Assembly: GCF_000426845.1 (NCBI RefSeq)
Contig: NZ_AUGD01000002.1
Location: 868,001 to 932,000 of the forward strand
Source of the DNA: Bradyrhizobium sp. in8p8
GTDB lineage: Bacteria; Pseudomonadota; Alphaproteobacteria; Rhizobiales; Xanthobacteraceae
DNA: 64,000 nt
Direction of reading: 5' to 3'
The notes below the pieces were generated by a model that saw nothing but the letters and a program-made list of their open reading frames with translations, was not told where the DNA came from and searched no databases. Shown one piece after another: positions 16,752 to 24,831 of the stretch (positions within the stretch are counted from its first letter, which is position 1; each line of letters starts with the position of its first letter). Both the position numbers and the translations under genes were made by a program.

Positions 16752-18317
16752 CTATTGCTCCCACATTCCCAAACGGTTGACTGATCCTAAGAGGCTTGCG
16801 GTCGCGCCGGCCACTAAACTGGATGTCACACACCTGAATTCTGTTTCAGACATCCGGCATGTCCCAACATCGAGGCGACCGCGGATCGTCCTATCCACTT
16901 CGCGCTTGCGTGACCTGAGATCCGAGATCGGAATGCAGCGTGTCTTGCCTTCCCTTGCGGCGTCGGCCACGATTTCAATTCGCCCGCCGGGAGCCGGACC
17001 GATGATCAGTCGAAAACCATGCAGCTTGATGATCGCGGCCACCAGGCTCAACCCGAGCCCGACGCCCGGCGTGTTGCGGATCTTGTCGGAGCGGTAGAAG
17101 CGCCGCAGCACCGCTTCGCGCTCCTGCTCGTTGATGCCGGGCCCGGTATCGCTCACGCGCACGAGCGCCCGCCCGTCGTCCAATTTGAGTTCGAGCTCCA
17201 CCTGTCCGCCAGGTGGTGCGAACTTGACGGCATTGTCTGCGAGGTTGGCGATTGCCTCGAACAACAGGTCCCGATCGCCCCACACCTGCACGCTGCGATC
17301 GATGACGACGCCAAGCGCAACACCTTTGTCCTCGGCAATCGGCTCGTAGACGTCGCACACCTCGTGCAGGATCTCGTCCAGCACAACGTTGCCGAAACCG
17401 GCGGTACGGCTGCTATTCTCGATCTCGGCCAGGCGCAACAGGGCGGTGACGATCGCAAGCGACTGGTCAATGCCAGCGATCGCCTTGTCCGTGACCTCCT
17501 GCAGCTGCTCAAGCGTGACTGCGTGCGTTCGCCCGCGCTCCAGCGCCAGCCTTGCCCGGGTGAGCGGGGTCCTGAGATCGTGGGCGATATCGTTTCCAAC
17601 GCCGGAGAGCGCGTTGATCATCGTCTCCATCTCGTCGAGCATGCTATTGACGATCCTGGCAAGTCGCGCGAACGGATCGTCCGCATTGCCCTCCGGAAGC
17701 CGCTCGCGCAGCTCGCCGGCAACGATTCGTTGCACCCGCTGGTTCACCACTTCGACGCGCTTCTGGGCCCGGGCGCTCAGCCACGCGCCGGCGAGCACGC
17801 AGAGACAGAAGGCAGGCAGCACGCCGAGCGCGAGCGCTTGCCCGACCACGCTCGATATCTCGCGTGTCTCGTCAACGTTCCTTGCTACCACCAGAACGTC
17901 GCCGTCATCGAGGCGCCTGCCGACGATCCTCACGATGGGGCCTCGGCCCGCCGCCGCCTCCAGCGGATTGAGCCGCGCGCCTTGCACCGTCCCGTCAAGG
18001 GCGAGCCCGCTTGGCACGCGATCGATGTTGCCGGCAAGGCGCGTGCCGGCGGCACTGAACAGCCCGACATAGTGCACATGCCGGGAGTCTTGCTGGAGAT
18101 GATCGGCGACCGCGCGGACGCGGCGACCGTGCGGCAGATCGCTCATGAAGTTGATCTGCGTGGTGATCATGCGGTCGGAGCGCGCGATCAGGTAGTTGTC
18201 GAGCTTCTGGTAGACGAACGCGAACAATCCGGCGACGAACAGCGCGAGGGTGGCCGCGACCGCCAGGGCCCAGAGAAACGTGTTCGAGCGGATAAACTGA
18301 ATATGCCGCATGGCCAT
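16752..18317 (-). CDS. HAMP-domain sensor histidine kinase
   Basis: A 521-aa inner-membrane sensor kinase. Membrane helices at about residues 13-37 and 160-182 flank a periplasmic loop. Then come HAMP (about 183-235), HisKA with the phosphoacceptor in NDIAHDLRTPLTRA (His246), and HATPase with NLADNAVKF, DTGPGI and GVGLGLSLV. The start at 18317 lies 4 bases after the response-regulator stop; an earlier in-frame ATG would sit inside that gene. About 60 residues after the ATPase domain resemble no domain, and the TAG abuts the next ATG, so the tail may be read-through of a former intergenic spacer. It should phosphorylate the regulator at 18322-19002. Confidence 0.9.
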   Translation of the reverse strand: MAMRHIQFIRSNTFLWALAVAATLALFVAGLFAFVYQKLDNYLIARSDRMITTQINFMSDLPHGRRVRAVADHLQQDSRHVHYVGLFSAAGTRLAGNIDRVPSGLALDGTVQGARLNPLEAAAGRGPIVRIVGRRLDDGDVLVVARNVDETREISSVVGQALALGVLPAFCLCVLAGAWLSARAQKRVEVVNQRVQRIVAGELRERLPEGNADDPFARLARIVNSMLDEMETMINALSGVGNDIAHDLRTPLTRARLALERGRTHAVTLEQLQEVTDKAIAGIDQSLAIVTALLRLAEIENSSRTAGFGNVVLDEILHEVCDVYEPIAEDKGVALGVVIDRSVQVWGDRDLLFEAIANLADNAVKFAPPGGQVELELKLDDGRALVRVSDTGPGINEQEREAVLRRFYRSDKIRNTPGVGLGLSLVAAIIKLHGFRLIIGPAPGGRIEIVADAAREGKTRCIPISDLRSRKREVDRTIRGRLDVGTCRMSETEFRCVTSSLVAGATASLLGSVNRLGMWEQ

Positions 18318-18321
18318 CTCG

Positions 18322-19002
18322 CTATTCACGCGCGCGCAGGATGAAGCCGGAACCACGGACATTGTGGATGAGCTGTACCTCTCCGGGAGCATCGACCTTG
18401 TGCCTAAGCCGGCCCATGTGCACGTCGATCAGATTAGTGGTGGCCGGAACGAACTTGTAGTTCCAGACCTCTTCGAGCAGCATCGCGCGCGTCAGCAGTT
18501 GATCGCTCCGGCGCATCATGTATTCGAGCAGGCGGAATTCGCGCGGGAGCAGGTCGATTTCGCGTTCACCGCGTCGGGCGGTTCGTTCGATCAGATCGAG
18601 CTCCAACGGGCCGGCCAGCAGGATGGTTTCGCGGCTGTCCATCGGACGGCGCAGCAAGGCCTCGATCCGCGCGATCAGCTCGACGATCGCGAACGGCTTC
18701 GTAAGATAATCGTCGCCGCCCATGCGCAAGCCACGGACGCGATCGTCAACGGCGCCGAGCGCGCTTAGAACCAACACTGGCGTCTTGATCTGGTCGTTGC
18801 GCAGCGCCTCGATGACGGTCAGCCCGTCCATGCCGGGCAGCATGCGATCAACGATCATGGCATCGGGATGCGAGGTACGCGCCCGGTCGAGCCCTTCGAC
18901 GCCGTTCGGCGCCCAATGCACCTCAAAGCTCCGCTCGGCAAGCTCGGCGACGATCGCCTCCGCGGTTTCAGTGTCGTCCTCGATGAGGAGAATCCGTGTC
19001 AT
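18322..19002 (-). CDS. OmpR-family response regulator
   Basis: A 226-aa regulator. The receiver domain has the acidic pair EDD near residue 9, phosphorylation site Asp52 (MIVDRMLPGMDG) and the conserved Lys in YLTKPF. The OmpR/PhoB winged helix spans about residues 130-225. The start at 19002 gives the canonical MTRILLIEDD and has GGGACGAGG upstream; the frame stays open to 19089. It is the first gene of a run continuing through the kinase, sigma factor, RND permease and adaptor, so it probably controls that operon. Targets are not shown. Confidence 0.92.
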   Translation of the reverse strand: MTRILLIEDDTETAEAIVAELAERSFEVHWAPNGVEGLDRARTSHPDAMIVDRMLPGMDGLTVIEALRNDQIKTPVLVLSALGAVDDRVRGLRMGGDDYLTKPFAIVELIARIEALLRRPMDSRETILLAGPLELDLIERTARRGEREIDLLPREFRLLEYMMRRSDQLLTRAMLLEEVWNYKFVPATTNLIDVHMGRLRHKVDAPGEVQLIHNVRGSGFILRARE

Positions 19003-19085
19003 GAGCCTCGTCCCACCTTCTGCGCGGCGATTCGGCCTGCGGCGGGTCGGCGTGGGCCCGGCAATCTGCGACGTCATAATCACCG

Positions 19086-19256
19086 TCACGCTCCGAGCGC
19101 ACGGTGCCGCGACCGCCTGCGATTGGCCACGCGTTGCATGACCAGATGGTGCTGCGGCGATGCGAGCAGAACTGAATTAATATTCAGGAATGCGGCCGCA
19201 CCTGCCGACAAAGGCGTCAACAGGACGAGAATGCGCCTTGCCATTGTCATGACCAT
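19086..19256 (-). CDS. Possible small membrane or secreted protein
   Basis: A 56-aa open frame preceded by a strong GGAGG ribosome site seven bases before the ATG. The N-terminal half (MARRILVLLTPLSAGAAAFL) is hydrophobic after two arginines and would make a signal anchor; the C-terminus is Arg-rich (NRRRSRHRALGA). It lies 83 bases upstream of the response regulator on the same strand, so it could be the first gene of that operon or a leader peptide. No homolog recognised; the ribosome site and composition are the only support. Confidence 0.4.
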   Translation of the reverse strand: MVMTMARRILVLLTPLSAGAAAFLNINSVLLASPQHHLVMQRVANRRRSRHRALGA

Positions 19257-19488
19257 CTTCGGCCTCCATTCGAGCTGCGCTGCAACGGAGATATGCCCGC
19301 AATCCGCTCGCCGTTACTCTCGAAGGCAACGAAGGTTGTCTGTTCGCACGATCGTAGCCACGCTGGCGCAGCGGTTCACATGCCGTTGAATGCCGGTGAG
19401 CAATTCGTGCATTTGGATCGGGCTCGGTCGCACGCATCTTCCCGAAGAGCCGACCTGACCGGTCTGCTATCATCAAAGGAGAAGCCGA

Positions 19489-19734
19489 ATGATCACGTCC
19501 AAACTCTTGCCGATGGGTCTGATTGCGGCGGCCTTGATCGGAGGCCCCGTCATGGCGCGCGAACACCATGCCGGCATGCGGAAATCCGCGATGGAATCGG
19601 ACACCGTGGCATCGAGCGCACCGACCTATCAGGGCGGCCACGCGTGCATGCCAGCGCCGCGCATCGGCGCGTTCGCGACGGCGCCGTGGACTGGCAACGA
19701 CGTGCCGTGCGAGCCTGGCACTGGCGCGTTCTGA
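19489..19734 (+). CDS. Small secreted protein, paralog of the one at 6693
   Basis: An 81-aa exported protein with AAAGGAG before the ATG. The signal peptide MITSKLLPMGLIAAALIGG is likely cut after VMA. The mature part holds a His/Met-rich stretch (REHHAGMRKSAM) and the conserved end IGAFATAPWTGNDVPCEP with two cysteines overall. It is clearly related to the 77-aa protein at 6693-6926. A terminator-like hairpin follows at 19793, so it appears monocistronic. Role unknown; the His/Met stretch could bind metal, but nothing proves it. Confidence 0.65.
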   Translation: MITSKLLPMGLIAAALIGGPVMAREHHAGMRKSAMESDTVASSAPTYQGGHACMPAPRIGAFATAPWTGNDVPCEPGTGAF

Positions 19735-19792
19735 CTGCCCGACATAAGGCGGCTGGCCCCGGCACCGACACCATCGCTTCACATCTAAAATA

Positions 19793-19824
19793 GGAGCGGA
19801 CTGAATGTTCAGCCCGCTCCTTTG
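19793..19824 (+). terminator. Intrinsic-terminator-like hairpin
   Basis: GGAGCGG (19793-19799) pairs with CCGCTCC (19814-19820). The interior continues as CTGAA/TTCAG, and TTT follows. An A-rich stretch precedes the stem, so it could act in both directions. It lies about 60 bases after the secreted-protein gene ending at 19734. Confidence 0.6.
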
Positions 19825-20034
19825 CATGGCCGCGGCAATCCGCGCGAAGCACCTTCCCGGCAGATATCCCCTCATTCCTGAAGCCGAATTTAGTGGGATT
19901 CCCGTGCACCCTACCTACCTGTGGTGCATCACGAGCGCAGTCATCATGTGTCCATCTCGTCGAGAGCATGGCGAGGCACGACACGAACACGCACTGCAAT
20001 GATGGTTGACGGCTCGCCACGAAAGGAGTGTCCC

Positions 20035-20430
20035 ATGAAACGAGCAATCATGATTTTGGCAACGGCGGCGCTTGCCTCGACCTTGACCGTCGGTGCGGCC
20101 GCAGCGCATGGCGGTGGAGGTGGTCACGGCGGTTTTGGCGGTGGCAGCCACAGCTTCGGTGGCGGTGGCTTTGGTGGCGGCCATATGGGCTTCGGCGGCG
20201 GCGCTCATTTCGGCGGCATCGGACATGCCGGCGGCTTTGGCGGGGGACGGCTCGGCGGCACGCATTTTGGGATCGGCCACGTCGCCTCCGGCGGCTTAGG
20301 CTTCCGCCAGCATGCGTTCCACCGCTATGGCCACTATCGCCCCGGCTATGGATTCTACGGCTACTATCCGGATTGCTACGATTGGTACGAGTTGCACCCC
20401 GGCGTTCCGTTGCCGCTGAGCTGCAGCTGA
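20035..20430 (+). CDS. Secreted glycine-rich protein
   Basis: A 131-aa protein with a strong AAAGGAG ribosome site. The signal peptide MKRAIMILATAALASTLTVG is likely cut after AAA. The mature part is Gly/His/Phe-rich with repeated GGG-H/F units to about residue 95, then a Tyr-rich segment (HYRPGYGFYGYYPDCYDW) and a C-terminus with two cysteines in total. Such proteins are common as unnamed rhizobial envelope proteins; function unknown. The ATG at 20035 is chosen over an open frame reaching 19921 because the signal peptide and ribosome site begin here. Confidence 0.7.
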   Translation: MKRAIMILATAALASTLTVGAAAAHGGGGGHGGFGGGSHSFGGGGFGGGHMGFGGGAHFGGIGHAGGFGGGRLGGTHFGIGHVASGGLGFRQHAFHRYGHYRPGYGFYGYYPDCYDWYELHPGVPLPLSCS

Positions 20431-20446
20431 TCTGCATGCTCGATCT

Positions 20447-20479
20447 TGGGCCCGGACGGCATGTCACGATCCGGGCCCA
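20447..20479. terminator. GC-rich hairpin after the glycine-rich gene
   Basis: TGGGCCCGGA at 20447-20456 is exactly complementary to TCCGGGCCCA at 20470-20479, with a 13-base loop. It lies 17 bases past the stop codon at 20430. There is no T-tract, so termination strength is uncertain. Confidence 0.5.
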
Positions 20480-20553
20480 CGCAGCGTCTCGTTCTCGCGT
20501 GTACCGGCGGTACGCACGGGGCGGGCAGGCAATCAACAGTCGCGGACTTTTCA

Positions 20554-20589
20554 GAAGCCGCCAGGGTGAAGAACCCGGCGGCTTCTTCT
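20554..20589 (+). terminator. Rho-independent-type terminator
   Basis: GAAGCCGCC (20554-20562) pairs with GGCGGCTTC. An inner GGGT/ACCC stem extends it, and TTCT follows. It is a second hairpin downstream of the glycine-rich gene, about 120 bases past its stop. Confidence 0.55.
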
Positions 20590-21290
20590 GTGTTGAGGGA
20601 CCACCAGGCCGGAGCGCTGCCCTTGCCGCCAAGGCAAACAGCGCGAGCGCCGCGATAAATGCCGCTATGACGTTGTGGCGCCCCCAGTACGGCTTACGTG
20701 ACACTTCGGGCTTGACCGACGGTGAGCGCTGCTCGCGAAGCTGGGCATCATGGTAGCCCCCTGCGTGGACGCCAGCCAGCGCTGCGCACCCGCTCTCTAT
20801 CCGCCAACGTTCTGCGGACGTCGCGCAGCTCCAACGAAGGACCCCGACGCATGCTTGCGATGGATATTTCTTGATCTCCCGGTGCACACGTCACGCACAC
20901 GGCGCTCTATAACCGATTGAAAAATTGAACTCTCGATCCAATCCATCATGGGGGCGACAGAAAAGCGATAAGGCAGCATCGGGACCATATAGACATTCAA
21001 GTGCCCGGCGGGAATAGGGGATTCCGCGAAGACGGGGGGCCGACGACCGGAGGCATGAACAATCAGATTGCCGCCAGGACTTTCTGACTTTGTAGGGGCT
21101 CCTCGCAACGACTGTGCATCGAGATCCTTCAACATCGACTCGACATTCTCGCGCACGACGCTGCCGCGTCCACTGCAAGCTCAGCTCGCGAACACGACGA
21201 CAGCTGATCGCTCGTCAGGATGAGCCGGATGGGCCGCACATACACTCTCTCCGACATTCGATAGAGCAGATCGATGAAGACCAATCGAGC
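20590..21290. other. Gene-poor stretch around the dusA stub
   Basis: No intact gene is supported on either strand in these 700 bases. A minus-strand frame of 119 codons (20797-21156) exists but only its middle, at 20938-20988, matches a known protein (the DusA N-terminus). The rest has no recognisable similarity. The stretch between the Tyr/Gly-rich gene and the LysR gene reads like old junction DNA. Confidence 0.45.
20938..20988 (-). pseudogene. dusA: dusA 5'-end stub, likely mobile-element attachment-site relic
   Basis: Minus-strand bases 20988-20938 encode MVPMLPYRFSVAPMMDW, the conserved N-terminus of tRNA-dihydrouridine synthase A (family pattern RFSVAPMMDWTD). At the next codon the similarity stops (IESSIF instead of TDRHCR). 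The 5' end of dusA is an established attachment site for tyrosine-integrase genomic islands, which duplicate this segment. The stub therefore looks like one end of an integrated or lost element. No integrase and no second copy of the segment are visible in the window. The assignment rests on about eleven diagnostic residues. Confidence 0.55.
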
Positions 21291-22235
21291 TCAAGCCGCA
21301 GCCGCCTGATACAAGCACTCGCGAAGCCAGGCGTGACCCTTGTCGTCTTGATTGCGCGGATGCCACAGCGCGACGATGCGAGCGGGCGGCAGATCCAGCG
21401 GCGGCGGCCTCAGGTCGAGCTCATGGGCGAAGCGCATCAGAAAGCGCCGAGGAAGCGTGCAGATGCAGTTACTGTGCGCAAGGATGATCGGCGCCAGTGC
21501 ATAGGTCTGGATTGAGACGGCGACGCGGCGGGAGCGGCCGAGCGCGGCCAGCGCATCGTCGACGAGACCCGAGAAGCCGCCCCCGTCGGCGGAGATCAGA
21601 AGATGGTCGAGCGCGCAAAAGCTGTCGAGATCAAGCAGGCCATTGCCGTGGGGATGGCCTTTACGCTGTGCGGACAGGAAGCTGTCCTCGAACAGAGGGC
21701 GCTGCATCAGCTCGCCGTGAGCTCTGTCAGCTCCCGTCACCAGAAGGTCGATCTCCCCCCTTTCGAGCTGATCCACGACATCGCGCGTCGGGTGAACGAG
21801 AGCGAGCCGCGCTCTCTCGGCCTTCGCGGCAAAACGCGCCACCAGGCCCGGCGCCAGTGTAACGGCTGGATTTTCGTGGATGGCAACGACGAAGGTACGC
21901 TGGCTGCGGGCGGGGTCGAACACAGCCGGCCCCTCCAGCATGCGACGCAGCTTGCCGAGCACAGCTGCAAGCTCCGTCTGCAGCTCGACCGCCCTCGCCG
22001 TCGGCACCACGCCGCGCCCGGACGTCGCGGGTACGAACAGCGGATCGGCAAAGACCTGCCGCAGCCGATTCAGCCGCGCCGATAGCGCGGGCTGCCCGAT
22101 ATTGAGCCGGGAGGCCGCGCGCGTCACGTTCCGCTCATGCAGGAGAGCCTCCAGTGCCAGCAACAGACCAAGGTCGATCTCGGCCAGATCACTGTCGTCA
22201 GCCGGCCGGGGCCGACCGCGTTCCGCATCCAGCAT
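21291..22235 (-). CDS. LysR-family transcriptional regulator
   Basis: A 314-aa LysR regulator. The N-terminal winged helix-turn-helix spans about residues 18-80 (LLALEALLHERNVTRAASRL, then QPALSARLNRLRQVFADPLF). A periplasmic-binding-like effector domain follows. The ATG at 22235 has GGGAG at a good distance; the frame stays open to 22289. It is divergent from the metallo-beta-lactamase-fold gene at 22467, the usual arrangement for a LysR protein controlling its neighbour. The effector is unknown. Confidence 0.9.
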   Translation of the reverse strand: MLDAERGRPRPADDSDLAEIDLGLLLALEALLHERNVTRAASRLNIGQPALSARLNRLRQVFADPLFVPATSGRGVVPTARAVELQTELAAVLGKLRRMLEGPAVFDPARSQRTFVVAIHENPAVTLAPGLVARFAAKAERARLALVHPTRDVVDQLERGEIDLLVTGADRAHGELMQRPLFEDSFLSAQRKGHPHGNGLLDLDSFCALDHLLISADGGGFSGLVDDALAALGRSRRVAVSIQTYALAPIILAHSNCICTLPRRFLMRFAHELDLRPPPLDLPPARIVALWHPRNQDDKGHAWLRECLYQAAAA

Positions 22236-22466
22236 GGGGCACTCCCTTTCAAAGTACATGATCGCGGGCAGGACGAGCCGCGATGACACAGGTAAGCCCG
22301 AAACGGTGCCGTGAAAACCCTGGCGACAGTTTCGATATCGACGATGTCGATGGGACCTATCGAGCCCGCGGCCCTCCCGTCGGGCGGCGAGCTGCGTACC
22401 TCACGGTCACGGCGGCGCAGGGCATCAGGCTCTATCACGCCGCTGCCTGGAACGGAGGACATCCTG
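22236..22466. promoter_or_regulatory. Divergent LysR / hydrolase control region
   Basis: A 231-base spacer between divergent starts, the expected place for LysR operators. CGAAAC at 22299-22304 is inverted as GTTTCG at 22329-22334. No unambiguous T-N11-A operator stands out, so the exact sites are unassigned. Confidence 0.3.
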
Positions 22467-23402
22467 GTGACGCAAGCGACGAGCACCTATCGCCTTGGCG
22501 ATGCAACCATCACACGGATCGACGAGTTGCGGCTTGCCGCATTCAAGTTCGACGCGCTTTATCCGGACGGCGAGTTGCAGGCGCTGGAGCGCCATCGCGA
22601 GCGCCTGGAGGCGGGCTCGTTCGATGCTGCGACCGGCACCTTCATTCAGAGCATTCACAGCTGGCTGGTCAGGACACCCGACCACACGATCCTGATCGAC
22701 ACGGCCACCGGCAATGACAAGAACCGGCCAGAGATCCCACCGCTCCACCGGCTCAATCAGCCGTTTCTGGCGCGGCTGGCTGCAGCGGGCGTCACCCCGG
22801 AGCAGGTCAACTACGTTCTGCTCACCCATGTGCATGCCGATCACGTCGGCTGGAACACTCGTCTCGTCGATGGGCGCTGGACTCCGAGCTTCCCAAAGGC
22901 GACTTACATTTTCTCCGGGATCGAGCAGGCCTACGGCGAAAGCCTCGCGACAGGTACGGAGCCGACCGGAGCAGCCCGCCCTGATCCGGTCCTTGGTCCG
23001 GCGCTGCGCAAGCCGGCCGACCGTGTCTATGACGACAGCGTCCGTCCGGTGATCGATGCCGGACTGGCCAGACTCATCCCGGTGGACGGCGACGAGGTCC
23101 TCGAAGGCATCTCGTTCATTCCGACGCCAGGCCATAGCATCGATCACGCATCCATCCGTCTCGTGTCTGGCGGCGAGCAGGCGCTTTTCGCCGGCGATGT
23201 GATGCATCACCCCCTACAGGTGTATGAGCCCTCGCTCAATTCCTGCTTCTGCGAGTTTCCGGAAGCAGCCTTGCGCTCGCGCGCCTTCGTGCTGGAGGAC
23301 GCCGCCGAGCGTGGCGCAACCATCTTCACCACCCATTTTGCGCAGTCATCTGCCGGCCGCATCAGCCGGACCGGCGAACGCTTTATCTGGAAGTTCGTCT
23401 AA
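22467..23402 (+). CDS. Metallo-beta-lactamase-fold hydrolase (lactonase-like)
   Basis: A 311-aa protein with the zinc motif HVHADH at residues 121-126 (LLTHVHADHVGWN), followed by GHSIDHAS and AGDVMHHP for the remaining metal ligands and TTHFAQ near the end. The fold covers hydrolases including N-acyl-homoserine lactonases; the substrate here is not determined. The start is a GTG with GGAGG eight bases upstream, preferred over an ATG at 22311 that would add an Arg/Ser-rich leader. The alpha/beta hydrolase gene follows 14 bases downstream, so the two form an operon beside a divergent LysR regulator. Confidence 0.85.
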   Translation: MTQATSTYRLGDATITRIDELRLAAFKFDALYPDGELQALERHRERLEAGSFDAATGTFIQSIHSWLVRTPDHTILIDTATGNDKNRPEIPPLHRLNQPFLARLAAAGVTPEQVNYVLLTHVHADHVGWNTRLVDGRWTPSFPKATYIFSGIEQAYGESLATGTEPTGAARPDPVLGPALRKPADRVYDDSVRPVIDAGLARLIPVDGDEVLEGISFIPTPGHSIDHASIRLVSGGEQALFAGDVMHHPLQVYEPSLNSCFCEFPEAALRSRAFVLEDAAERGATIFTTHFAQSSAGRISRTGERFIWKFV

Positions 23403-23416
23403 GAGGGAGACCGATC

Positions 23417-24412
23417 ATGAACAAGCACGCTCGCGCGCACGCAGTCAGGCCAGAGATCATGGTCGAGGACCTCATGATTCCGAGTGACACGGTCGGGATT
23501 TCACTCCACCTGCGCAACAAGCGGCCGGCAGCGCTGAAGACCTTCTCTGCCGAGAGAACCATCCTGATAATGCACGGCGCAACCTATTCGTCGGAGAGCC
23601 TTTTCGATACGCCACTCTGCGGCCTCTCCTTCCTGGATCATCTCGCCGGGCACGGCTACGACGTGTTTGCGGTGGACGTGCGCGGCTATGGCGGATCGAC
23701 TCGACCGCCGGAGATGGACGCGCCGCCGGAGGCGTCCGAGCCGCTTGTGCGCACCGAAGTCGGCGTACGCGACCTGGCCAGCGCAGTCGAATACATCCTG
23801 AAACACCGCGGCATCACGCGCCTCAATCTGGTTGCCATGTCCTGGGGCGGGTCGGTGGCCGGTGCCTACACCGCGGCCAACAACGATAAGGTCGTCAAGC
23901 TCGCGCTGGTCGCACCACTTTGGTTGCTGAAGGGTCCGGCTCCAATCGATGCCGGCGGGCGCCTCGGGGGCTATCGCAACGTCCCGGTTCTGGACTTCAG
24001 GGAGCGCTGGCTTTCGGCCGCGCCGGAAGCAGCCCGATCTCGCTTGATTCCGGCTGACGGCTTCGAACGCTGGGCCAACACCTCGCTCGCCACCGACCCG
24101 CAGGGCAGTTCGCAAGCGCCCCCGGTCATGCGCGCAGTCAACGGCCCGATCCTCGACATTCGCGAATACTGGGCCGCCGGCAAGGCCCTCTACTCCGCTA
24201 GCGACATTCGCGTGCCCGTGCTCCTGGTCCACGCGGAATGGGATCAGGACGTTCCCATCGCCTCGGCGCAGGATTTCTTCCTGTCGCTGAAACACACGCC
24301 ATATCGGCGATGGGTCGAGATCGGCGAAGGCACGCACATGGTTCTGCTGGAGAGAAACCGTATGCAGGCGTTCGACGCGATCAGTCAATTTCTCGGCGAA
24401 GACTATAGCTAG
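23417..24412 (+). CDS. Alpha/beta hydrolase
   Basis: A 331-aa alpha/beta-hydrolase-fold protein. The nucleophile elbow is MSWGGS with Ser142. An oxyanion segment IMHGATYSSE lies near residue 52. The acid is probably in VHAEWDQDVP and the histidine in GEGTHMVLLE near the C-terminus. The ribosome site is GGGAGA. No signal peptide, so cytoplasmic. Its pairing with the metallo-hydrolase suggests successive hydrolysis of one compound, perhaps a lactone or ester. That is inferred from context only. Confidence 0.88.
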   Translation: MNKHARAHAVRPEIMVEDLMIPSDTVGISLHLRNKRPAALKTFSAERTILIMHGATYSSESLFDTPLCGLSFLDHLAGHGYDVFAVDVRGYGGSTRPPEMDAPPEASEPLVRTEVGVRDLASAVEYILKHRGITRLNLVAMSWGGSVAGAYTAANNDKVVKLALVAPLWLLKGPAPIDAGGRLGGYRNVPVLDFRERWLSAAPEAARSRLIPADGFERWANTSLATDPQGSSQAPPVMRAVNGPILDIREYWAAGKALYSASDIRVPVLLVHAEWDQDVPIASAQDFFLSLKHTPYRRWVEIGEGTHMVLLERNRMQAFDAISQFLGEDYS

Positions 24413-24466
24413 CCGCTGCTCTCGCTCTGGAAAGCACGACAAAAGACATCCCCTTACAACCCGCCG

Positions 24467-24691
24467 CTAAAGCGCGGCGATATCGTCATAAATCGCCATC
24501 GCGCGTTTGGGCCGTTGTTCGCGCATGATCTTTTCGGACAACCGATGCACACTTCGGGGATCAAAAACGAAAGATTCCGAAAACAACCCCATGCACAGTA
24601 GAGCCTCCCTGTTTTCAAAGGCAAATTTCTGAGAGCAGACCTCCGCGGCCACGACTTTGACTTGTCGGGCAAAACAGCGGCATGATGCCAT
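24467..24691 (-). CDS. Hypothetical protein
   Basis: A possible 74-aa protein in a relatively AT-rich stretch. Its composition looks protein-like (for example AFENREALLCMGLFSESFVF, ending MAIYDDIAAL) and differs from the Arg-rich antisense frames around it. No domain recognised and no strong ribosome site, so the start (24691 or 24694) is uncertain. It converges on the alpha/beta hydrolase gene and lies downstream of treZ on the same strand. Confidence 0.4.
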   Translation of the reverse strand: MASCRCFARQVKVVAAEVCSQKFAFENREALLCMGLFSESFVFDPRSVHRLSEKIMREQRPKRAMAIYDDIAAL

Positions 24692-24831
24692 CATCCGAGC
24701 CGGAGCTGCGGCACCCCGATCAGATCTGCTCGCCCGTGATCCGCATCGGACACGGCCGCAGTGGCGGGCTGAGCCGGCGCGGGACCGGCACCCTCGGTCA
24801 TTTCTGCGTGTTCCGCTACCGTCGGGGCGGG

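Noticed and set aside
17019..18344. A 441-codon plus-strand open frame
   Set aside because: It is a shadow of the histidine kinase, with no recognisable motif.
20797..21156. The whole 119-codon minus-strand frame as a real gene
   Set aside because: Only about 17 residues resemble a known protein (DusA N-terminus) and the rest shows no similarity. It was reported as a stub instead.
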